64,000 nucleotides of DNA, from positions 37,001,501 through 37,065,500 of the forward strand of contig OX485805.1 in NCBI GenBank assembly GCA_950295325.1. Reading direction: 5' to 3'. This DNA is from Polytrichum commune (Eukaryota > Streptophyta > Polytrichopsida > Polytrichales > Polytrichaceae). A program made the translations under genes and the position numbers. Positions 1-10,569 of the stretch are shown here, piece by piece (position 1 is the first letter of the stretch; each line of letters opens with the position of its first letter). Below the pieces are notes generated by a model. That model was not told the DNA's origin, searched no databases, and saw only the letters and a list, made by a program, of their open reading frames with translations.

Positions 1-169
1 TTTCGCAAGCTTCAGAGCAAAGGTGACAAATATTCATATGCACTTCGATCAAATCTGAGAGCCTGAACCACATAATTGGGGCAAATAATAGCTTCTGGCC
101 ATTTCTGTTTCAAATATTTGCCGCTCTGCATTGGTTCCTTGTTTTCAAATGGCTTCTTCAGCCTTTCAT

Positions 170-870
170 GTCACTGGTTCTCTGGAAGTAGTGTAAGGAA
201 CAGGGCCTCATTCGAAATTGTCACCGACATTGAATAATTGACATTGAATGTCGTTGACTGTGGTTGCAGTTGTGATACCGCAGGCAGTGAGCAATCCAAA
301 ACCTATATTCTTCATGCCGAGAACGATTTTCTCACCAACACAAATCCCTTCAAGCTATTGAAGCTGATTTATGGATAGCATTTAAGTCCGGATGTAAGGT
401 AATGAAGTTCCGGAACAGAGTAGTATGAGGAAAAGTTAACGGCTCGATTTCGCCACCGACATTGAGGAATTGTGCTGCAAATATCGTTGACTGGGGTTGG
501 AGATGTGATATCGCAGGAAGTGGACAATCCAAAATGTACATACTACATACCGAGATCGAGTACTTCGCGAACACAAAAAACTTCACACAATCAAAACTGA
601 TTTATGGACAATGCTTGAATCCGGATCTAAGGCAATAAAATTTTGAAACAAAGTGGTATAAGGAACAGGAAATTTTCGAATTTGCCACAGACATTGAGTA
701 ATTGTTCGAAATATCGTTGACTGTGGTTACAGTGGACAATCCAGAATGTATATGCTACCAACCGAGATCAATTGCTTCACGAACACGAATTTCTTCAAAC
801 TATTGAAGCTGATATATATATGGAGAGAGAGAACGATTGAGTCAGAAACTAAGGAAATAAAGGTTTGGAG
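170..870. repeat. Tandem repeat of about 210-230 bp inside the first intron of the PDI gene
   Basis: At least three diverged direct copies follow one another. The marker GAAGCTGATTTATGGA-like motif occurs at about 360, 593 and 805, giving spacings of 233 and 212 bp. Each unit also carries an ACATTGA(g/a)TAATTG-like block, a TCGTTGACTG(t/g)GGTT block and a GACAATCCA(a/g)AATGTA block. An earlier, more diverged copy begins near 181 and a partial one ends near 870. Open frames in this stretch repeat the same peptide pieces (YILDCPLP-like) because of the repeat and are not exons. The function is unknown; this is presumably an intronic minisatellite-scale amplification. Confidence 0.75.
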
Positions 871-898
871 AAGCAAGGAGTAATGAGAGAATGCGTAC

Positions 899-1545
899 TT
901 AGTTCGAGTCCCGGTGTAAGATCTGTGCACACCATCAACGAAGAAGAAGAGCGTGGGGTAGCCAGACACGTCATATTTGGCGGCAATCTCCTGGTGTGCG
1001 GTGGCATCCACCTTTGCAACGGGCACATTATCCTCCTTGAGAGCCGTGGCCGCTGCCGCCCACTCAGGGGTGAGCTCCTGGCAATGTCCACACCAGGGGG
1101 CATAAAATTCCACCATCACATAGTTGTTCGCCTGCACGAACGAAGTGAAATTGTCGGAGCCAAGAATGACAACATCCTTCTCGCTCACCGCCTTCTTCTT
1201 CAACACAGTTCCACCTTCTTCCTCGTCCTCTTCCTCCTCATCCTCATCTTGATCTTCATCATCTTCCAAATCCTCATCTCCATCTTCACCTTCACCTTCA
1301 CCTTCACCCTCTTCTACACCCTCCCCGACATCGTCATCATCATCATCATCCTCATCACCATCAACATCCACATCATCGTCCTCCATAGCCAATTCTTCAA
1401 GGTCGCCATCATCACTGTCCTCCAGTAGCTTCGAAAGGCCTGCGGGGCGGGGAACGTGGGCTGTGACGGTGACAAAGACGGCGAGAACACATAGCAGGGA
1501 AATCAAGAGGAGGGCGATGCGGCGACGCCCGATCGCCGACGCCAT
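899..1545 (-). CDS. PDIL1: Protein disulfide isomerase, PDIL1-type, first exon (gene continues beyond left edge)
   Basis: First coding exon of an ER thiol-disulfide oxidoreductase that forms and rearranges disulfides in secretory proteins. The ATG is at 1545. Residues 1-29 are a signal peptide (Arg-rich n-region, then a Leu/Val core). Residues 42-110 are an almost uninterrupted Asp/Glu tract. From about residue 121 a thioredoxin a-domain begins, with the active site WCGHC at 151-155, the cis-proline loop SGYPT at 194-198 and a possible N-glycosylation site NFT at 132. An acidic N-terminal extension before the first thioredoxin domain is typical of plant PDIL1-3/1-4. The open frame runs on to 727, but homology stops at TGTRTK; a GT donor at 898-897 splits that Lys codon AA|G, which fits the family junction. 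The second thioredoxin domain and ER-retention tail must lie outside the window. I see no exon 2 in 1-898. The acidic tract looks longer than usual for the family. Identity is sure; the exact paralogue is not. Confidence 0.92.
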
Positions 1546-2060
1546 AGCTGTCTACACTAACCTACGAAAATGCAACAATGTCGTACTTACTCCACACCGG
1601 TACCGCTGCAAATGCGAATGCAAATGCAAAGCGGGATTGGGATCAGCAATTATGGTTACGTTAGGCTTAATAATAAGTTAACACAACATCGCGATGAGGC
1701 AAAAAGCGAACAAGAGGAGAGACAGATCAGAGTGACCACCGAGTCCTCAAAGGCCAACTTAACGACGCACGAGTCCGAAGGCTACGGCTCAGAGTTGTCA
1801 GTTTTCGTAGCTAACCGAACCACCGTCACGCGAACGAGCTCGGCGACAACACGAATTCCCATAGCAGCTATGATTGATAACTGGATTGGATTAGGGTTTG
1901 GGGCTCTCCATCAATCAGTTGTTTGGCTTTTGGTATGCCACCAATTGCAAGTGTTGAGTTACTTACCTTGGAGTAATAGAAATTTAGAGTAAAAGATGTT
2001 GGTTAAAGAGGTAATGATCAAGGTGAAGTGTCTCTCATTCACGCCAGCCCTATAGACTAC
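1546..2060 (-). promoter_or_regulatory. Upstream region of the PDI gene
   Basis: This is the presumed promoter and 5' leader of the PDI gene, by position only. On the minus strand a short hexamer run (TTTGCATTTGCATTCGCATT-like) lies at 1607-1630, about 60-85 bp before the ATG. I see no clear TATA box and no full ER-stress element. Plus-strand open frames here (for example 1570-1992) have no recognisable domain. Confidence 0.3.
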
Positions 2061-2580
2061 ACCATTTTATGGTACTTACTGTCACGTGCACAATTTGTGA
2101 AGAGCCTAAACTAAATGTCTTTACGCCCACTAATTGCCAATGTGATTCCATTCGTCAACATAAGTAAGTTTTTTAAGTGAAAAAATATCTACATTATGAC
2201 ATTAAGAGTAGCACGTTGGGATACTTTAGATGATAGGCTTGCATTATGGTATGCAAAGGGGAAGGAAATTTTGAGCACACTAATGGCAAGTGTCATGTGT
2301 TTACATTTCAATATGCAAGAGGAAGATATCTTTGAGCATATTAATGGCAAATGTCATTTGTATACACTTTAGTCAACTTGTAGACCATTGTGTAACATAG
2401 GCATGCACCTTGCAACACTATTGAACATACTCGTGCCAAAATATTAATAAGCACACTTGAATGCCAAGTGACATGAGGTGACACTTATAGTGAAGCTATT
2501 GATTATCAATGGAACCTGGCATACACCTCAAAATAGGGTAAGTGACACTCTTACGCATGTGACACTAAATACCATATAAA
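2060..2580 (+). repeat. Interspersed repeat family A, copy 1
   Basis: Matches segments near 23.83-24.27 kb and 43.41-44.03 kb in the same orientation. Shared blocks include GTCAACATAAGTAA(g/c)TT, GTAGCACGTTG(g/a)GATACTT, CAACTTGTAGACCATTGTG and AGCATACACCTC-like ends. There are no long open frames, no terminal repeats I can fix, and no coding similarity. It is probably the remains of one transposable-element family; the class is unknown. Confidence 0.6.
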
Positions 2581-5208
2581 ATCAAAACCCTTGGTACTTT
2601 GTATCCCAAGGTTTTAATGCAACATAAGGATTTCTCCATGTTGTGTATTTCCAAGTTGGTGTTTTTTTCGTTCATTTACATCTTGGCCATAAGAATTTAT
2701 TCACTTATTTCCTAAAAACTCCTTTGTTGTTGTCATGCTCAAGCCCATGCCAAGTTGGCACAATTCAATATAGTCTCTTAGGCACCCTTCACACCTAGTG
2801 CTTTTGTTGGAATATAGTATTAGGGATAACATTGGTGTCATACGACACCATGTCATGTTTCGATAGGATCGTCTAAAACTAAACATTGGACTTACCTAGC
2901 ACCTAATTGACGTGCTCACACCGGACTAGTATAAGTTGCACTTTTGTAGATACTTACCACTCTTAGGGATTTACACTACTACATCTAAAGTTGAATTTGT
3001 CTATGAAGGTGTGTAGTAAATAATTAGGAGTAACATCGGAGTTTATTTTGTACTCCGACGTGAATGGAAGTCCGTTCCTCTCTACCATGTTCATGTTTGA
3101 CCAAGCTTCGCCATAGGAGTACTGCCTCCCTCTTGGGGGTGGGCTCTTGTGGTTTTCGAGGGGTGTATTACCTAGCGTATAGTGGGTATATGGGGATATG
3201 GGTGGGGTCTAACTGAGGTCCAGGGGGGGTCTACTGGGGGTTGTTTGTTGTCTAACTTCCTTTTGTTTAGTATTAAATATGTGAGGTATTTGATGGCAAT
3301 TCGGTGTAGATATATGTTTCATAAGTGTTTTTACCTCAGTTTTGGGGATTTTTAGTTTTTTCTAGTTCTATAATGGGTTGTTTGTGAATAGCCCCTATAA
3401 CACATGTTGTGACGGTGATGAGAGAGTTGACTTGCCAGCCGGCTCTTCTAAGTGTGTGTATGAGTGGATTGTATTTAGCGGTTTTTCCACCACGTGTATT
3501 ATTTGGAAATTTGTCATGGCAGTAGGTGAATTCAATGAATTGTATGGTATGTGACTCTGAAGGTGTATATGTTCTCTACACTTGAAGTTCTCCAAAATAT
3601 GGATCAAGCATTGAAGATCTCATGGTGTTCACCTCCATCTTCACACTCATCACATAAATGATGCACATATCTATAAATAGGTCACGTGTACAAAGCTTCT
3701 ACTTTTTTGTGACAATGGAGCACAAAAATACAATTGCGACAATGTAATTTTTGTTGGCATCAACATCACTTCATAGTCATTGAGTTTTGAACACTTTACC
3801 TTTGGTTATTGAAAGTGACCAAGCACAAATTTAGCTTTGTGCAACTTGACTATGGTGATGATTGGTGGATCTAGCAATTCCGCGTGTCAAGGACAATCTT
3901 TTTTGGGATGTGTAATAAAGTTTGACCTAGAATCAGAAAAATATGATACAAATTTCATGTTGCCAGCTCTTGTACAAGTCTGAGTTTGCAACACTATTTA
4001 CAAATTTTTTGCATGGATTGCCTTTCACTATTTACAGTGAGCAACTTGCTATAGAAAGCTATAGTGAACTCCATTTGTCTTTTCAAGTGGATCAGTTTTT
4101 TATCTTTGTGAAATGGCCTTCTTTCATCGTTGCAGAAGAAATGTGCTTCCATTAGTTTATTGATGTTTCAAACATATTTATCATGTCAATGGAGGCAAGA
4201 GGTTTGACATGTTCGTCTCGCTTTGCATGCACTAGTGCCAAGACCTCTACATGCTCCCAATCTAGTTGTCAATGTTTTCTAGGCTGCACCTTGCAAAATT
4301 TTCACTTGTTCCAACATTTTTTTATATATATATTTTTTTCTTGATGCGAGCTCCACTACAAAAAGAAACTCGCACATGTTTTGCAAATGCGAACTTCCCG
4401 ATCTTTGTATCCTTGCACAAAGCCTCCATCTCCAACATTGTTGTGTTGCGATGCAACATCCTTGATGGACAGTGGAAAAATATTCTTTCAAAATGGAGGT
4501 GGTAGAATACCCCCACCTCTTCCACAATATTCATGCCAGTTTTAGGCCATGCATGGTAAGTGACTCTTCATGCTACTACTGCACTACCATGTTGGCGTAC
4601 ACATCAGAAGAAAAGAAAAAATAAAAATTACGCCCATACCTGGCGTACACATCATATCTTGGAGGTGGGTGTGAACTCCAACTAATTTACCATCGCTCCA
4701 CCATCAAGTTGCCATCACTTTAGCACTGGGTGTGAAAGGTGTTATATATAACAAGCAAAAAACTCGCTTGAGTGAGGGACATTTTGAAGAAGATTGAGGT
4801 CCAAAACACTTGTTATTATATCAATTTTTATGGACTGCAATGCCCACTCACATGTCATTTAAGAACACCAATGTCAAACTTTATTGTCAATGCTTTTTTA
4901 TTTCAAAACCAAGGCTCACTCAATCTTTGGAACAAGATTTGAAGTTATTTTTTTTCATTTAGATTCAAGCAACGATAACTTGTTCTTGTAGATCCTCCTA
5001 AGATTGTTTTAACAAACCATACCTCATCACATCATGTCAAGGTGTACGTAATAAGCTTCCGGTGTTTAAAATCTTTAAAACAGTTAAGATATTCTTCAAA
5101 TCAAGCAAAAATAAAAATTTCTCAATTTCTCCATAGCTTTCTAACAAGCGAATCACACATTGAATCATGCTTCTCCACTAGAACAAAGTGAACCATAGAA
5201 GTTCATAC
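2581..5208. other. Intergenic, no gene seen
   Basis: About 2.6 kb of AT-rich, stop-rich DNA with only short random frames. A CACTACAAAAAGAAA string at about 4352 resembles the end of a CACTA transposon but has no partner nearby. No other structure is supported. Confidence 0.6.
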
Positions 5209-5216
5209 GTCCATGG

Positions 5217-5442
5217 CAGTGCCCGGGAAGTTTTTTGGGCATAGTCGGTCAAGATCCCAGTGATTCTAAATCCAACCAGTTACATGTCGACATCTTCCGG
5301 TTTTCTTTTATTCATTTGAGGTATATTCTATAGATTCTTCTAAAACGACCGGTAAATTTCCTGAAGTCTCCAACTTCAACCGGTTATTTCTCGAACTCAA
5401 CCGGTTCATCTGCAACTAACCGCCGGTTCTTCTCGGACATAG
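5217..5442 (+). mobile_element. hAT-like MITE (family CCGGTT), intact short copy with 8-bp target duplication
   Basis: A 226-bp element starting CAGTGCCCGGGAAG and ending CTTCTCGGACATAG; the ends are imperfect inverted repeats (10 of 14 positions). It is flanked on both sides by GTCCATGG (5209-5216 and 5443-5450), a perfect 8-bp duplication as expected for hAT insertions. The interior repeats AACCGGTT-like boxes (about 5275, 5315, 5390 and 5420). It has no coding capacity. The same sequence recurs at 9.4, 36.6-37.8, 41.8, 56.6 and 62.6 kb. Assignment to hAT rests on duplication length and the CAGTG end only. Confidence 0.7.
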
Positions 5443-5450
5443 GTCCATGG

Positions 5451-6659
5451 TTACCATTGTTGTTCATGAAAAGTCTAACTTCCTCATCCTCTTAGGAGCT
5501 TTGTAATGAAATTATGTTCAATCATTTTAGCATAGTGAACCTCAATAAGAACGAATGATTGCTCCAATGATTTGCTCTATTTCTTTATTTCTCTGAAATG
5601 GGTCTATAGTGCTGAGCTCTTGTTCAAATGTGATGAATAAGGGGTAAATTTTTAATTCACTATTGTTGTTTTAAAAAGAGCTATCACTCATCAATGGTCA
5701 CTAGATTGTCAAATATGAGTGTACAATAATGATAAATGGGAGATTTTGATTGAAAGGAGGTCACAAACATTCACAAAGCTGTTAGCCACATTGTGATATA
5801 TATAGCGAAGATGCACAATAATGTTGAGGTCAACATTGATGTTGCTCGTATGAAATTGGTATGTATTACCATAAACCTTTTTGTAGCGCATGAATTGCAT
5901 ATTGTGAAGTCAATCCATTTATTATATGTCATGTGGTGTCGTTATCAATGAAACATTTTTTGGCAAAATTTTGCACAAAATGTACTTTGAAAGTTGAGTT
6001 TTGACAGCCATGTGTGTTTAGTGGTCCTATTTAAATGGTTAGGTAGCCAAAAGCTTACCTAAACCCACTACCCATTTGCCCCAACAATGCCCCAACCCCG
6101 CTCTCACCTGCCACGTGTCGCCAACTAGCTTGGAGATGTTCAATTGTCTCATTGCCTTTTCTTTGTCCCACCCTCATTGTGGAAGTTGCCATCTCAATCT
6201 TAAACCTCGTTTATGTTGCACCAAAATCCTAGCGGTTAATAGGTCATGCCGCTACCCCTAGCTCCTCCGCCAAACCTAGGTTGGCCTCTTTCTTGATTAT
6301 TTTTGCATTGTTTGTGTGTTTTGCCTTTGTTGTTTGTTGCACTTGTCCATGTGATATTGAGTTTTCGGACACATTGCTTACATGTGCTTTCATTGTTGGT
6401 TGTAGGTGGAGTTTGGATGTGTTAATGTGAGGATGCTTGGCAAATACCCATGTCTACTGTTGTGATTTTTGGTATGGTTTTTGGATCACAAACCAAGAAC
6501 AAAGACCTCAACGTTTCTCTTCCATTAGGCAGTCTTCATCACTGCCTAATTGTGTTTGTTTTGAGTTGCTCAGCTCAAGAGTTGTTATTTAGCAAAGAAC
6601 ATTGGGCAATTAATTGTTCGGGTCGGGTAATATGCTTGTAGATTTCATTTGTTCATCTA
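5451..6659. other. Intergenic, no gene seen
   Basis: AT-rich DNA with no conserved frame. A GCCACGTGTCG string (about 6111) contains a G-box core, but no gene follows it. Confidence 0.5.
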
Positions 6660-6960
6660 ATAGGATTTGGTTAGTTTGAGTGTTTGAGGCATTTACGTAA
6701 GGTGTTGGTAGTAAGTGTTGGTTATGGGCGTTTTGGCACCTACACCTCGACTTTTTATTTTGATTTAGAGAGTTCAAGGTAGTTCAATAGGATGCTCATA
6801 GTAGGTGTTGGTTCTAAGCGTTGGTTGTGGTTATTTGGGTTTGGATGGTACACCTTCAAGTTTTCAGCCAATAAATTTGAGAGGTTTTGGTGAGTTTGAG
6901 TGTTCAAGGCATTTTTGTGGTCTATTGGTTGTGGGTGTTTCAACACTTGGTCCTTGGGCA
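6660..6960. repeat. Degenerate direct repeat of about 110 bp, three copies
   Basis: Units start near 6661, 6764 and 6881. The first and third share GATTTGG-T(t/g)AGTTTGAGTGTT and AGGCATTT exactly 220 bp apart; the middle copy is more diverged (GTTCAAGGTAGTTCAATAGG, then GGTGTTGGTT). No protein product is supported. Confidence 0.5.
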
Positions 6961-8955
6961 CATCCACTTGGCTCACCAAAGTGTTTCTCAACACTTTGTG
7001 TACCTAAACCTTTTTTTTGCTATTAATGCTTGTAAGAACTTAGTTGCATTGTGTATTATAAATGTTTTTGGTTGAGTTTATGTGTGTTGTGCTTGTACAT
7101 GGTTGTACATCTTGATTGTAACATGCCACTTCCCCGATTTTTTGTGCATTTTGAATTGTGGCACCATGGGTCTCTTGGTTGTAGCTACCAACATTTGCTT
7201 CTGCACATTTTTTACACATGTTCTTGGTTCTTTTGCTCATTTTCGTAATGTCCTTGACAATGGTGTTGGTGTCCATGAACCTCGGGTAGTCACGATGGCA
7301 TAATCGAGACGTCAAAAAAATCATACGAAGGTACCTGGTAGTTCAAGATAGGTGAGCCGCAAAACTACTATGGGCATAAGTTAAACATTGGGGAAGATGG
7401 GAGAACACACCATGTCAGATGTTTGATCTACAATAAAGATAGAGGGTTGTGACAAGTTTATATTCCCAAAACTAACCTCCTTGATGAAACTCTTTGGTCA
7501 CCGTAACGCCAAGTATGTATGTTGTTGGTCAATATTATATTTTAATATATTATATTTTAATATACTACATTTATGTCAAGAACAAGGCATTCTTCTTTGC
7601 AACAAACTAAGACACATTCATTGAGCAACTTGCTTAAGGTGTAACCATGAAAAGAAAAAAATGGTTCAATTTGCTTGTTTGTTTGTTTTGCTTTGCTTGC
7701 TTGTTTGACAAAGGACATGTGCCCAATTGGTGATTATGTTGGGATGCGTGAATTATAAAAGTTTCTTCATGTGCCAAATTGCCCAATAAAATATTGGTCA
7801 ATAGGCATAGATGGGGAGTAGTTTGAGTGTCTTCATCAAGTTGTGCTTGATAAGACAAGGGACTTAGTTTAGAAGGCTAGCTACATTTTGATTTCTTGTG
7901 ATAAAGTGACCAATAAGACCGATGTTCTTGGGTGTCAATCCATTGTTATGTAGTGCAAGAGTAAGGGAAAATCTTTTGTTGTTGGTCCTCAAGCAATTAG
8001 CACATGTCGCCACAAATGATAACTTGAAGGATGTGATTTTGTTGGCTTTTGAAGAGCATGGATTTATCTCCATAAGAGATTGGGAAGAAGGTTAGTTGTT
8101 TTGGAGTTGATGGTGTCTTAATGTTGAAAATGTACGCACATGGATCACCATGCAATTGAAGCAAACCTTTGCCCCCATTAGAATAGGAATCCATTGCACG
8201 AGCCACACGAGCAATTTGGTTTTGCAACACACTTAGCAAACTCTTGATGGTTGCTAAGATTGAGGATATGTTGTAGTTACTCTACACATATTTTAGCTAT
8301 TATAACAAAAGATGCCAAAAGCTTGTAAATGTGGCCGATATCGTGAAAACAAGGGGCAAATGTTGCTCTGTAATGTCAAGAAACACCAAATTTTGATGTT
8401 TGCACATGCAAAACGTGTCCTTTCATAATATCGTACATTGGTGTTGAACATGCATCACAACGAGAATTTAAATGTGTAAGCAAGAAATAACCTTGCATTA
8501 TTGTGTGGCCTTTAGTGTTTGCTTTGATTCACTTGTTTGGCACCCATGATATAAGTGTTGGATTACTTATCCAAATTATGTCAAGCAAAGAATTGTTTCA
8601 TCGGGGATGTGGTAGTTGCGGTCAAAATTTGTCAAAGGGATTTGTATAGCCAATATGTTGATCCCATGCGTGCTCTCACACATAATCATATATTCAAAGG
8701 CTTTAAAGATATTGCCCAAAATACATTTTAGCATGTTGTTACCAAATGGGTACATGATGTGAACACAAATAATAACAACCTCCAAGATATACTTGATTTA
8801 AAAGATTCTATGTTTGGTTATGCAAGAAATAAAGACTAACCATACTTTGTTGTACTTGGCATGTGAGTATATGGCATTTGGAGTCAGACAACTAGGTCAA
8901 ACGATCCAAAAAATAATGATGCACGAGGGCTAGACAACCCATGAAGTTGTGCATG
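6961..8955. other. Intergenic, no gene seen
   Basis: Repeat-derived-looking AT-rich DNA. It includes a short duplicated AT block (TATATTTTAATA) near 7530-7563. No exon-like segment was found on either strand. Confidence 0.5.
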
Positions 8956-8959
8956 GTAG

Positions 8960-9345
8960 TTGCACACCAGTTGGACAACTCCAACTAGGTGTTAGACACC
9001 TCTCTATGGTAATCCTTGTGTTGGAGTTATACAACATCAACTGGAAAACATGGATCGGAATTAGAGCTTCAATTGGGAGTTAGGCACCTCTGTTTGGAAA
9101 TCTTTGTGGTGGAGTTATACAACTCCAACTAGAAGATATGGATCGGAATTAGGCAACTCCTAGCAAATGGATATTATCCATTGGAGCTAGACAACTCTCA
9201 ATGAATAAATGAATCTAATTGGAATTAGACAATTCCCAACTAGAAGACTGCATGAAAGAATCTAGTTGGGATTAGACAATTCCAATTAGAAGAATGAATG
9301 AATGAATAAAGTTGGCATTAGACAACTCCAACTAGAGGATTGTGA
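8960..9345. repeat. Degenerate tandem array with palindromic core
   Basis: About seven short, irregularly spaced units share GGAGTT-N2-ACAACTCCAACTAG-like cores, where GTTGGAGTT and AACTCCAAC form a self-complementary motif (clearest near 9110-9135). Units are separated by variable TGAATGAATGAA or GGATCGGAATTAG spacers. There is no open reading frame. It looks like an eroded minisatellite. Confidence 0.6.
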
Positions 9346-9389
9346 TTGAGCCAAAAGATAAGAAAATGATCATGTGGTGGAACAAGGAA

Positions 9390-9607
9390 CAGGGAGAACC
9401 GGTTGCTAGTTACAGATGAACTGGTTGAAATTGAGCAATAATCGATTGACGTTCAAGGCTTCATGAAAATTACCGATCATTTAAGAGGAAAATATAGAAT
9501 ACACCTCAATTTAATAAAGAAAAACCAAAGATGTCAACGTGTAACGGATTGGATTTGGAAACACTAAGATATCAACCGATTATGTGCAAAGATCTCCATA
9601 GACACTG
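9390..9607 (-). mobile_element. hAT-like MITE (family CCGGTT), diverged copy
   Basis: On the minus strand this aligns with the element at 5217-5442 over most of its length: a CAGTGTCTATGGAGAT-like start (at 9607), TCGGTTGATATC, the GACATC block, then AACCGGTT near the other end and CTCCCTG at the terminus. I could not find a convincing target duplication. Confidence 0.6.
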
Positions 9608-10569
9608 CTTCTTAATGTCTTACGAATAAGTCACAGAATTTTAGAGCAATTAAGGTCAAGGCGTGCATAGTGAAGCATGTTCATTTAACCGCTCACTAAG
9701 GTCATGTAATGCCGACATGAATGAGATCTATACTTTTTAAGAAAACAAAGATAAGGTTTATGTGGTGGCAATTTGTGATTGATTAGCATACCCTCGTAAG
9801 AGTTTTGACAACCGTCGTAGCCAAGCATTAGCATTTAAACGAGTAGTTATGAGTTAATCTATAGATCAATCAACTATGTGTTACCCTAACTTTACCGCTT
9901 CGGAATTTTTTAGCAATTTCCATATTCATGGACAAAACTTTAAGAAAAAAATGCATTCTCCTTTAAAAAAAAATAAAAAATCTTATCTTCACAAGAAAAT
10001 TCATTTACTGCTATTACTCCTCCTATTTCAACTCTCCTATTTTATTGGTTGTAGATGCCTCAACCTTATCATGGTTTTTGTATCTGAAGACCTCGACATC
10101 AAAGCAAAACTTGGAAATCCTTCAAACTTGGTTAATAGTGCTTGAAATCAATGAGCTTGATGAAAGTTGGTCATGAATATAAATTTGGCACACGTGTGTA
10201 CATATTATTGCAGCTACTTGGAACAAGTGGCTAGTCCCAATAGTCCTCTGCCCTAATATTACCTTGCATATATGGCTAGTTATGGTTGGTTACCCGACCA
10301 AGACCAAATTTTAGCTCATTTTAGAGACTACCTTACATCAATAGTCACTTGTAATTGGACTCCAGTTAAAGAGCAAGTTATTAACACCATATGTGGCCGG
10401 TTTTGGTTGACTACCAAAGTCAGAGACCACTCCTAGGTCTCTTCCCAATGTCAAGGATGATGTAACCATAAATTCAAACTAAGTTCCCGCTATTCTTCAT
10501 AGATTTTTCATAATACAAGGATGTTCACTTTTTCTTTTTCATTCTAAAGTGATATATCCTCACTCTTGC
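9608..10569. other. Intergenic, no gene seen
   Basis: The 89-codon open frame at 9876-10145 is mostly Lys/Leu-rich low-complexity sequence with no domain. No other structure is visible. Confidence 0.5.

Noticed and set aside
1-180. Second exon of the PDI gene on the minus strand
   Set aside because: All three frames contain stops or lack similarity to the expected post-TGTRTK region, so exon 2 is probably outside the window.
865-1428. 187-codon plus-strand open frame opposite the PDI exon
   Set aside because: It is the antisense shadow of the acidic Asp/Glu tract (giving Ile/Leu/Phe/Thr runs) and has no domain.
4352-4366. CACTACAAAAAGAAA, resembling a CACTA transposon end
   Set aside because: No inverted partner was seen within several kb, and there is no transposase frame.
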